Assembly (NCBI GenBank): GCA_021827465.1
Contig: JAKAVX010000054.1
Location: forward strand, 1-9,944
Direction of reading: 5' to 3'
Origin: Deltaproteobacteria bacterium
Lineage (GTDB): Bacteria > Desulfobacterota_B > Binatia > Binatales > Binataceae
DNA length: 9,944 bases
Of the stretch, positions 1 to 6,637 are shown piece after piece. The position numbers and the translations under genes are program-made. The stretch's first letter is position 1. Each line of letters opens with the position of its first letter. Below the pieces are notes generated by a model. That model made no database searches and was not told the origin of the DNA. It worked only from the letters and a program-made list of their open reading frames with translations.

Positions 1-1239
<1,239 letters not shown>

Positions 1240-1265
1240 GCAACCGAAATCACGAGCAATCGCAG

Positions 1266-1300
1266 CGCCGGGGCGTCACACGCCGTCCCGGCGTTTTTTT
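1266..1300 (+). terminator. Rho-independent terminator of lon
   Basis: A perfect 7-bp GC stem (CGCCGGG at 1266-1272 with CCCGGCG at 1287-1293) is extended inside by GCGT/ACGC (1273-1276 with 1280-1283), leaving a 3-nt loop and a 3-nt bulge on the 3' side. Seven T residues follow directly (1294-1300). It lies 26 bp after the lon stop, so lon is probably the last gene of its transcript. Confidence 0.9.
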
Positions 1301-1534
1301 GTGCGGAGCTTCGGGTTCATCCCGATGTCGCCGTCGCACGCGGCCGGAGCCGAGGTGCAGCGTCGTGACGAACTCTGCCTCAGAACGCGGAGTTTTCGGG
1401 GTGCAGGCCGGATAAGGATATTCTCAGTAAAATTTTCTCGCCCTCCATGTAAAATCTTCCGATCCTCCGTGTAAGCCAAAGCGAGCTTCCCAACGACGAG
1501 CTTATTTTACGTAGGTTTTTTCTTCTCGCTGTTA

Positions 1535-1550
1535 CGGCACGGAATTCGCT
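1535..1550 (+). promoter_or_regulatory. Possible sigma-54 type promoter upstream of the OmpA-like gene
   Basis: The bases CGGCACGGAATTCGCT keep the GG-N10-GC spacing of sigma-54 promoters (GG at 1536-1537, GC at 1548-1549). They match the consensus TGGCACG-N4-TTGCW except for the leading T and one T of TTGC. The predicted start near 1561 would leave a leader of about 48 nt before the ATG at 1609. Chance matches are common in GC-rich DNA and no activator gene is seen, so this is only a candidate. Confidence 0.25.
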
Positions 1551-1573
1551 TGGACTTGGTGCGTATAACGCTA

Positions 1574-1597
1574 TTCGAAGATTAGTTCGAAGATTAG
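1574..1597 (+). repeat. Tandem 12-bp direct repeat
   Basis: TTCGAAGATTAG occurs twice in perfect head-to-tail array (1574-1585 and 1586-1597), ending 11 bp before the ATG at 1609. The second copy runs into GGGGG, which together with its AG makes the only SD-like stretch (AGGGGG, 1596-1601). Each copy contains the palindrome TTCGAA. It could be a regulator site or a slippage product. Confidence 0.75.
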
Positions 1598-1608
1598 GGG
1601 GTTAAGCG

Positions 1609-2280
1609 ATGCCGACAAACAACGATGAAGACGCACCAAAAAACGCCCTGAGGCGCCGCGGGAGCAAGGCTGAGACGAATCGTCGATGGGACACTGTCCG
1701 CGCGGCGGCCTCGCTCCTTGCCGGGGCGATTTTGCTTTTCACGGTTAGTGGATGCCTCGCCACCCGGAACTGGGTCCAAAATCAGCTAAACCCCGTCAAG
1801 GGCCAACTGAATGAAACCAATGCCAAGCTGAACCAGACCGACGCCAAGGCTGATCGGGCCCTCGCCGGATTGCAGAATCTCCGCCTCGAGCGGCGGCTGG
1901 TCCTGGGTACGGGTCACGGGCCGACTTTCGCCTTCGGATCGGCTGCTTTGACCACAAACGCCGAGCGCACGATCGATGGGTTTTTGCAGGACCTCCCGGG
2001 ATCGGCCAAGTCCGCGTCGGCGTCGAGCCGCGTCTTCGTTGTCGCCGGCTATACCGACAGCGTCGGCTCCCGGCAGTACAACTACAAACTCGGATTGCAG
2101 CGAGCTGAGAGCGTCGCCGGATACCTGGTCACCAGGGAAGGCGTCGATCCGACGCAAATTCATGTCGTCTCCTACGGAGCGACCAAGCCGATTGCCAATA
2201 ACCGGACACCGCGCGGGCGCCGAAGCAACCGGCGGGTGGAAATTTCGGTCTACCGGCAAAAGATCACGGCAGGTAGCTGA
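1609..2280 (+). CDS. OmpA-family outer-membrane lipoprotein, peptidoglycan-binding
   Basis: A 223-residue lipoprotein expected to anchor the outer membrane to peptidoglycan. The N-terminus is long and charged (residues 1-30), then a hydrophobic segment (about 31-46) leads to a lipobox VSGC with Cys49 as the lipidation site. Residues about 58-95 (QNQLNPVKGQLNETNAKL and onward) are polar and heptad-like, suggesting a short Lpp/Pal-like coiled coil. The OmpA C-terminal domain fills about 100-215: GYTDSVGSRQYN (147-158), LQRAESVAGYL (163-173), then GRRSNRRVEISV (203-214). Asp150 and Arg165 sit where OmpA family members contact diaminopimelate. An AGGGGG stretch 7-8 nt before the ATG may serve as SD. 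Size and domain order fit Pal/YiaD-like proteins, but no Tol-Pal neighbours are present, so no specific gene name is given. Confidence 0.93.
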   Translation: MPTNNDEDAPKNALRRRGSKAETNRRWDTVRAAASLLAGAILLFTVSGCLATRNWVQNQLNPVKGQLNETNAKLNQTDAKADRALAGLQNLRLERRLVLGTGHGPTFAFGSAALTTNAERTIDGFLQDLPGSAKSASASSRVFVVAGYTDSVGSRQYNYKLGLQRAESVAGYLVTREGVDPTQIHVVSYGATKPIANNRTPRGRRSNRRVEISVYRQKITAGS

Positions 2281-2383
2281 GCGGCCGCAGCTCATCGCGC
2301 CGCTCCTGATTGTGCATGCCTGAGTGTCGAAACACGCGCGCCAGAACGTATCTCGGAACTCCTCCGGCATCCTTGCGCCTGTT

Positions 2384-2418
2384 CGGAGCCGGCGACGCCT
2401 CGGCGCGCGCCGGCTCCG
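2384..2418 (+). promoter_or_regulatory. Strong GC hairpin upstream of the RlpA-like gene
   Basis: A perfect 11-bp inverted repeat, CGGAGCCGGCG (2384-2394) and CGCCGGCTCCG (2408-2418), encloses a 13-nt loop. It ends 26 bp before the preferred ATG at 2445 and has no T-run after it. It could be an attenuating leader hairpin or a weak terminator between the two lipoprotein genes. No function is shown by the sequence alone. Confidence 0.55.
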
Positions 2419-2444
2419 GTGGGCCCTGGACGGTGGTTTCAACG

Positions 2445-3068
2445 ATGCGCGGCGCGCGGCCGGCCTGGATACTGGCCGCCACGCTGTTGCTCGGAGGATG
2501 CGCGGTCTACAGGGCCGGGAGCACTGCGCCGGCACCCGCGCCGGTCCCCATGGCGGAACCGCATCCCAGTCGTGTGACAGGTCGTGTGACAATGGCGTCG
2601 TGGTACGGTCCCGGCTTCCAGGGCCGTCGCACCGCCTCCGGCGCCATCTTCAATGACAACGGGATGACCGCCGCCTCGCGGACTCTGCCGCTGGGCACGC
2701 GCGCGCGCGTCATCAATCTGCGCAACGGACGCTCGGTGGTGGTGCGAATCAACGACCGCGGACCGTACGTGCGCGGCCGCGGCATCGATCTCTCCAGGAG
2801 GGCAGCCGAGCGGCTCGGAATTGCCCGGCGCGGCATCGCGCGCGTCAGGGTTGAACGGCTTGATGAGACAGCTTCGATTCGGGACGCGCGCCCAAGAAGA
2901 CGCAGCTATCGCGAAACGCTGGCGCGCTATCATCGCCGCCGTTACCCCCGCCGCCGCATCATCAAGCGACGCCGCTACTACGCCTCGGCTCTCGAACGGC
3001 CGCGGCCAGCGCCCCGGATGGTCGCCAGTCCTGTCGGCGACTGGCTCCTGGGAGGACTGCTTCCCTAG
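2445..3068 (+). CDS. RlpA-like septal/rare lipoprotein with double-psi beta-barrel domain, no SPOR domain
   Basis: A 207-residue predicted lipoprotein related to RlpA, a lytic transglycosylase acting on denuded peptidoglycan at the septum. I start at ATG 2445 because it directly precedes a standard signal peptide (residues 5-18) with lipobox LGGC and Cys19; the frame opens earlier but has no signal there. A Pro/Ala linker (27-40) leads to the DPBB domain (about 46-137): [16 protein letters not shown] (51-66), [18 protein letters not shown] (75-92), [19 protein letters not shown] (94-112), [13 protein letters not shown] (114-126). The acidic residue after SG is Ala67 and the usual His of TAAH is Ser78, while Asp104 of NDRGP is kept. 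The C-terminus is a very basic Arg/Tyr-rich tail (146-180) instead of a SPOR domain. Catalysis is therefore doubtful; binding or a divergent mechanism is possible. Confidence 0.88.
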   Translation: MRGARPAWILAATLLLGGCAVYRAGSTAPAPAPVPMAEPHPSRVTGRVTMASWYGPGFQGRRTASGAIFNDNGMTAASRTLPLGTRARVINLRNGRSVVVRINDRGPYVRGRGIDLSRRAAERLGIARRGIARVRVERLDETASIRDARPRRRSYRETLARYHRRRYPRRRIIKRRRYYASALERPRPAPRMVASPVGDWLLGGLLP

Positions 3069-3079
3069 TTTTTTCGTTC

Positions 3080-3209
3080 GTCATACTGAGCGCGGCGAAG
3101 GATCTCGCCCGCTCCCGCGGGCGTCTCGGCGGGCATGCGGCTCATGACGCGCGGAGGACCGCGCGAGATCCTTCGACTCCGCTCGCAGACCCGCTTCGCT
3201 CAGGATGAC
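3080..3209. repeat. Palindromic REP/MITE-like intergenic repeat, copy 1
   Basis: Outer arms GTCATACTGAGCG (3080-3092) and CGCTCAGGATGAC (3197-3209) pair at 12 of 13 positions. Inner arms CGAAGGATCTCGC (3096-3108) and GCGAGATCCTTCG (3163-3175) pair perfectly. This is the widespread GTCATCCTGAGCG...GAAGGATCT palindrome type known from many bacterial intergenic regions, whose conceptual translations give spurious peptides such as SERSEES. Copy 2 lies at 9349-9434. The transcript would form a long hairpin and may act in termination or mRNA stability. Confidence 0.85.
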
Positions 3210-3343
3210 GAAGAAAAGAAGTCGAGACCTGCTCCGCTAAGGACGAAGTCGAGGCTTCCTTCGCTCGGGATCACGGAAAATCACGCGCGATTTTCTCCAC
3301 CAAAATCAGAAACCTCACAAACTCTCGGGATGACGCACTGTCG

Positions 3344-3484
3344 CGCGCGGCGCGTGCCGAGATGCCGCGTCCGCTCGCGACGGTCGCGCGATCGGCGAGC
3401 TGATCATCCCGTCGCCGTTCACGCTTTACGCGTCGCCGACAATCCATCGATGAATCGCCAACCCCATCGCCATCACCGCCGCCC
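3344..3484. repeat. ~140-bp direct repeat, left copy
   Basis: Matches 3856-3994 in the same orientation. The first part is diverged but alignable, starting with the shared CGCGCGGCGCG. Then an 18-bp block (3413-3430, matching 3923-3940) and a 44-bp block (3434-3477, matching 3944-3987) are identical. The two copies bracket the XRE-type gene almost exactly. No terminal inverted repeats or coding content are evident. Confidence 0.85.
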
Positions 3485-3510
3485 TCTCGACGCCACATAC
3501 AGAAACTTGT

Positions 3511-3531
3511 ATATTGACAGACAGTGAATAT
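3511..3531. promoter_or_regulatory. Possible operator overlapping the XRE gene start
   Basis: An imperfect inverted repeat, ATATTGACA (3511-3519) and AGTGAATAT (3523-3531), pairs at 7 of 9 positions around a 3-bp centre and spans the GTG start at 3524. It sits in the most AT-rich part of the region (CTTGTATATTGACA). A site of this kind would suit autorepression, as antitoxin-type HTH proteins often do, but the inference is weak. Confidence 0.3.
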
Positions 3532-3832
3532 CGAAGGGTCGTCCGGAAACGTGTTCCGCAACCTCGGCTTTGGGCCGAAGGAGGCGGAAGGCCTGCGGTT
3601 GCGCGCCGAGTTGATGGTGGCGCTGAGGCGTCTCATTCAGGAGCGCAAGCTGACGCAGAAATCCGCCGCGAAGCTCTTTGGAGTGACCCAGCCCCGAATC
3701 AGCGATCTTGTTCGCGGGAAAATCGACCTGTTCAGCGTCGAGGCGCTGGTCAACATGCTGGCCCGCGCCGGCATCCGGGTCCAGCTTCGGCTTACGCCGG
3801 CGCGCCGCGATCCACGCCACCAGGCGGCATAA
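3524..3832 (+). CDS. XRE-family HTH protein, antitoxin-like (HTH_37/HigA-type), no toxin partner
   Basis: A 102-residue DNA-binding protein. The opening SSGNVFRNLGF (6-16) is the hallmark of the HTH_37 antitoxin-like family, usually paired with RelE/HigB-type toxins. A long helix (20-41) precedes the helix-turn-helix TQKSAAKLFGVTQPRISDLV (44-63), then RGKIDLFSVEALVNMLARAG (64-83) and a beta-like end IRVQLRL. GTG 3524 is the only possible start before the conserved opening: an in-frame TGA lies at 3515-3517. No Shine-Dalgarno is visible. No RelE/HigB-like gene lies on either side, so it appears orphaned. It is bracketed by two ~140-bp direct repeats, which suggests it moved or was duplicated as a cassette. 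Whether it controls the restriction genes downstream is unknown. Confidence 0.88.
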   Translation: MNIEGSSGNVFRNLGFGPKEAEGLRLRAELMVALRRLIQERKLTQKSAAKLFGVTQPRISDLVRGKIDLFSVEALVNMLARAGIRVQLRLTPARRDPRHQAA

Positions 3833-3855
3833 CGGCGCGCCGCTCGGGACCCATC

Positions 3856-3994
3856 CGCGCGGCGCGAGCCGAGGTGCCGCGTCCGCTCGCGAGGGTCGTG
3901 ATTGCCGGGCCGATCACTTAGACGCCGTTCACGCTTTACGTGCCGCCGACAATCCATCGATGAATCGCCAACCCCATCGCCATCACCTCCGCCC
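3856..3994. repeat. ~140-bp direct repeat, right copy
   Basis: Second copy of the repeat at 3344-3484, offset by 510-512 bp. The identical blocks are 3923-3940 and 3944-3987, the latter containing the self-complementary ATCGAT core of CCATCGATGAATCG. It starts 24 bp after the XRE gene stop and ends 89 bp before the methyltransferase ATG. Unequal crossing-over between the copies would delete the XRE gene. Confidence 0.85.
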
Positions 3995-4083
3995 ACGCCC
4001 ACCGAGTGACACCCCCGCGCCCGCCTTCCTCAAGACGCGACGCCGCCCGCGCCGGCTGGACTTGGTTTCAGAAATCGGAATAA

Positions 4084-5538
4084 ATGCAGGATGGCGGTCA
4101 GGATGCTGTGAGAGGGTTCGTTCCGACACCAGCGGGAATCGTCGACCACATGGTGGCCCGCCTCTTCCGTGGCAGGCCGCCGAGGCCGTCCGACAACCTG
4201 CTCGAACCCGGATGCGGAACCGGAGTGTTCCTCGCAGGCGTGACGCGCTGGTGCCGGGAAACCGGCCGGGCGCTGCCGCAAATGATTGGTATCGAGTCCG
4301 AGCCGGGCCGGGCTCGTGAAGCGCGAGCGCGGTTTCGCGGCACAGATGACATCCAGATACGGCACGCCGACTTTCTGACTGGTTCCGTCGAACCGTTCGA
4401 TTTCGTAATCGGCAATCCGCCCTACGTTTCGATTTACAGCCTCTCGGAGGAAGAAAAGCGCGATTACCGCGTCGCGTACGAGACGGCCCGCGGACGCTTC
4501 GATCTGTATCTGCTTTTCTTCGAGCGCGCGCTTAAGTGCTTGAAACCCGGCGGGCGGATGGTCTTTATCACGCCCGAGAAATTCCTCTACGTCGAGACCG
4601 CGGGTCCGCTTAGAAGATTGCTGGGGCGGGTCCAAATCGAAGAGATCGAGTTTGTGGACGAGGAAAGCTTCAACGGCCTCGTCACGTACCCAACGATAAC
4701 GATGATCGTCAATCGCCCGCCCGGCGAAGCCACACCGGTTCGGATGCGCGACGGAACGCAGCGAAGCTGCCGGTTCGAGGGTCAGGCATCATGGATGCCG
4801 ATCATCCGGGGCGCCCGTGCCGAGCGCTCCACAGGCGGCACATTGCGCGACATTTGCCTCAGGGTGAGTTGCGGCGTCGCCACCGGCGCCGACGACGTGT
4901 TCATTCGCCGCGCAGACACGCTGGAACCGGAACTCGAAGCCCTCGCCCTGCCGACGATCGCGGGGCGGGAATTGACGAAGCCAGGCGAGATAGGCCGCCG
5001 CTCCGGATACGTGATGCTCATTCCGTACACGAAAGAAGGCTCGCTGCTGGCGGAGCGTGAGTTGGGAGCGCTTGGGCGTTATCTATCACGCAAACGTGAG
5101 CGTCTGAGCCAGCGCACCTGCGCGCGGCGCAAGCCGTGGTATGCGTTTCACGAGACGCCGCCGCTGCCCGAGATTCTGAGGCCCAAGATCCTGTGCAAGG
5201 ACATCACGGAAAAACCCTATTTCTGGATCGACCGCGAAGGCTCGCTGGTGCCGCGTCATTCCGTGTATTACATCGTCCCGGCCGATACGCGGATTATCGA
5301 ACGGCTCTGCGATTATCTTAACTCTCGCGAGGCCGGGCGATGGTTGGCCGAACATTGCCAGCGCGCCGCGAACGGTTTTCTCCGCCTGCAAAGCAACATC
5401 CTGAAGGCGATGCCCATACCGGACGACCTCGCGCGCTCGCGCCGCCGCAAATCCGCGCCACAAGCGGGCCGGCGACTTCGTCAACGGAGCGTCGGGCCGG
5501 ACCGTCGTAGGGGAGCGCGCAGACTTGCTATCTCCTAA
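4084..5538 (+). CDS. Type II N6-adenine DNA methyltransferase, TaqI/Eco57I-like
   Basis: A 484-residue SAM-dependent methyltransferase expected to methylate adenine in a specific DNA site and protect it from the neighbouring endonuclease. Motif X-like GFVPTP lies at 11-16, the SAM-binding motif I LLEPGCGTGVFL at 39-50, the acidic motif II region GIES at 69-72, and the catalytic motif IV GNPPY at 110-114. KPGGRMVFITPEKFL (154-168) follows, as in TaqI-type enzymes. Residues about 260-448 look like the TaqI-type specificity domain, from VSCGVATGADDVFI (261-274) to NGFLRLQSNILKAMPIPDDL (430-449). The last 35 residues are Arg-rich and probably not part of the fold. An in-frame TAA touches the ATG; GTG at 4108 behind an AGGA is an alternative start. 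The stop TAA overlaps the stop of the convergent endonuclease gene. The target sequence cannot be read from the protein. Confidence 0.93.
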   Translation: MQDGGQDAVRGFVPTPAGIVDHMVARLFRGRPPRPSDNLLEPGCGTGVFLAGVTRWCRETGRALPQMIGIESEPGRAREARARFRGTDDIQIRHADFLTGSVEPFDFVIGNPPYVSIYSLSEEEKRDYRVAYETARGRFDLYLLFFERALKCLKPGGRMVFITPEKFLYVETAGPLRRLLGRVQIEEIEFVDEESFNGLVTYPTITMIVNRPPGEATPVRMRDGTQRSCRFEGQASWMPIIRGARAERSTGGTLRDICLRVSCGVATGADDVFIRRADTLEPELEALALPTIAGRELTKPGEIGRRSGYVMLIPYTKEGSLLAERELGALGRYLSRKRERLSQRTCARRKPWYAFHETPPLPEILRPKILCKDITEKPYFWIDREGSLVPRHSVYYIVPADTRIIERLCDYLNSREAGRWLAEHCQRAANGFLRLQSNILKAMPIPDDLARSRRRKSAPQAGRRLRQRSVGPDRRRGARRLAIS

Positions 5539-6500
5539 CCGCGATTGGCGAGAGGATGCCCGGGATATTGTCTGCCTAACTTAATGCGGAGCTGCTCCTC
5601 GAATCTTTCCTTGGACAGGGGCACACCGCCGGTCAGAGCCTTTACCGAGGCATCAAGTCTGGAAAACACGACGTCCCGCGGACGGAGAACCCATCCATTT
5701 GGCCCTGGATCATATCCGACGATGAACCAAACAATCTCCGCGTTGGAGAGGTGGCGCTCCCTTTCGAGTCCAACCAGAGATGCGTGAAATGCCTCGTCTA
5801 CGAGAACAGCCATCTTTTTCCCCCAAGTCCGTATAGTAGGAACTTTCGTCTGAAGTTGCGGGAGCAGTCTTTTCGGTCCTGAACTGCGCCAGTCAGGTCG
5901 GTGATTCGCCTCAGGGAAAGGCAGGGGCTCCTCGCTTTGGGCGAGCATGGCCAGCTCTCGTTTCATCGTTTTGCCAGAGAAATACACCGCTTGAAGTTCA
6001 AGAGCGCACCAATCCATCGGTTCGCGCGACGGGTGGACGAGAACATTGTCTATCCTTCCGATGAAGTCCTGCCCGTCCTCATCTTCGTCGTCCGACCCAG
6101 TGGCGGACGCCGGTCGCAAGCGGTCTAGGAAGCCGATCTGGTCGAGTACTATGGATTCGGATGTGTCCAAGATCTCTTTTCCGGCCCAACGAAAGATGGT
6201 CTCGTCCTCAAGAAACCTGTTCGGGCAGGTAGTGATGAGCGGTCCTGCCCCACGTACGGATGCCTCGCCGATCTGCTCATATTGCCTGATGGAGCAGAAG
6301 CCGAACTTCTTGCTGCAGGAGGCCTCTTTCTGGAAGGGACAGGGCGTCGACGTTAGCCCATCAACTTCGAGCTCAGTTTTTGCGCGCTGAATGCGGTCGG
6401 CTATTGACAGCCTCTCGATACCAACACCGTACCATTCCCCGACGGAATATCTGTGTCGGATTTTCGGCTTCTTTTGCCCTCCGCTTTTCGGAGTGCGCAT
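5535..6500 (-). CDS. NotI-family type II restriction endonuclease
   Basis: Predicted site-specific endonuclease of the NotI family (PD-(D/E)xK fold with a metal-bound Cys4 site). I start at the ATG with complement at 6498-6500, because GGAAGG lies 6 nt upstream of it; the frame runs back to a GTG at 6542. This gives 321 residues; NotI itself has 383. RYSVGEWYG (17-25) is followed by four cysteines: Cys54 (PCPFQ), Cys62 (SCSKK), Cys69 (FCSIRQY) and Cys92 (TTCPNRF), matching the Cys4 iron site known in NotI. The catalytic cluster is Asp151 (GRIDN) and Glu168-x-Gln170 (ALELQA), the same unusual E-x-Q ending as NotI. An acidic run (137-142) is an insertion-like linker. It lies tail-to-tail with the TaqI-like methyltransferase and diverges from the D12 methyltransferase, as expected for a restriction-modification locus. 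Confidence 0.87.
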   Translation of the reverse strand: MRTPKSGGQKKPKIRHRYSVGEWYGVGIERLSIADRIQRAKTELEVDGLTSTPCPFQKEASCSKKFGFCSIRQYEQIGEASVRGAGPLITTCPNRFLEDETIFRWAGKEILDTSESIVLDQIGFLDRLRPASATGSDDEDEDGQDFIGRIDNVLVHPSREPMDWCALELQAVYFSGKTMKRELAMLAQSEEPLPFPEANHRPDWRSSGPKRLLPQLQTKVPTIRTWGKKMAVLVDEAFHASLVGLERERHLSNAEIVWFIVGYDPGPNGWVLRPRDVVFSRLDASVKALTGGVPLSKERFEEQLRIKLGRQYPGHPLANRG

Positions 6501-6558
6501 TACCATCCTTCCGAGGTAGCAGGATAATGCAGCCGGAGCCACAGTCTACAGGTTCAGG

Positions 6559-6601
6559 GGAACGTTCCGTGTGTTACAGGTAATTTATCCCTGTTACAGG
6601 G
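6559..6601. promoter_or_regulatory. Repeat-rich control region between the divergent endonuclease and methyltransferase genes
   Basis: The 137-bp spacer 6501-6637 carries a perfect palindrome GGAACGTTCC (6559-6568), two direct copies of TGTTACAGG (6572-6580 and 6592-6600, 20 bp apart), a related TCTACAGG (6545-6552), and an inverted repeat CCCTG-TTA-CAGGG (6589-6601). The 20-bp spacing places the two copies on nearly the same DNA face. Such an array between a cutter gene and its methylase suggests binding of a regulator, or of a methylase itself, that coordinates their expression. No regulator is identified from the sequence. Confidence 0.5.
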
Positions 6602-6630
6602 TTGATCTGGCACACTGGTGCTGGAATACT
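6602..6630 (+). promoter_or_regulatory. Candidate sigma-70 promoter of the D12 methyltransferase, possibly leaderless
   Basis: TTGATC (6602-6607), a 17-bp spacer and AATACT (6625-6630) each match 4 of 6 consensus bases. Transcription would begin near 6637, at or one base before the ATG at 6638. That would explain why no Shine-Dalgarno precedes the ATG. The -35 box directly abuts the CCCTG-TTA-CAGGG inverted repeat, a position suited to repression or activation. Confidence 0.4.
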
Positions 6631-6637
6631 CGGGCGC

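Larger units (their letters stand above)
1301..1608. other. Intergenic region between the lon terminator and the OmpA-like gene
   Basis: No convincing gene is seen. The second half is markedly more AT-rich than its surroundings. It contains GTAAAAT twice in direct orientation (1427-1433 and 1449-1455, 22 bp apart) and once inverted (ATTTTAC, 1504-1510), a near-repeat CCTCCATGTAA/CCTCCGTGTAA (1442-1452 and 1464-1474), a T-rich run around 1515-1525, and a tandem 12-bp duplication just before the next start codon. These would suit a regulated promoter region for the downstream lipoprotein gene, but no strong sigma-70 promoter can be picked by eye. Confidence 0.5.
3069..3523. other. Gene-free spacer at the left edge of the accessory island
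   Basis: This stretch holds no credible gene. It starts with a T6 run right after the rlpA-like stop and contains a long palindromic element (3080-3209), then degenerate fragments of the same type (CTTCGCTCGGGATCAC near 3260, CTCGGGATGAC near 3324). The first copy of a direct repeat follows (3344-3484), then the AT-rich promoter area of the XRE gene. Open frames here end in arginine-rich nonsense typical of repeat DNA. Confidence 0.6.

Noticed and set aside
1550..1569. TTGGAC and TATAAC as a sigma-70 promoter for the OmpA-like gene
   Set aside because: The boxes are only 8 bp apart, too close for a sigma-70 promoter.
1786..2592. 268-residue minus-strand frame opposite the OmpA-like and RlpA-like genes
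   Set aside because: Composition is Arg/Pro-rich with no motif. It mirrors two genes with clear domains on the other strand.
3135..3527. Plus-strand frame whose TGA overlaps the XRE GTG, considered as a toxin partner
   Set aside because: The stop/start overlap looks like a toxin-antitoxin pair, but the frame is a translation of the hairpin repeat and the direct repeat and has no RelE/HigB-like segment.
3344..3994. CRISPR array or insertion sequence at the duplicated segment
   Set aside because: There are only two copies, about 140 bp long and far apart, with no spacers, no transposase and no terminal inverted repeats.
4030..4635. 201-residue minus-strand frame opposite the TaqI-like methyltransferase N-terminus
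   Set aside because: It overlaps the region coding motifs X, I and IV on the plus strand and has no recognisable domain.
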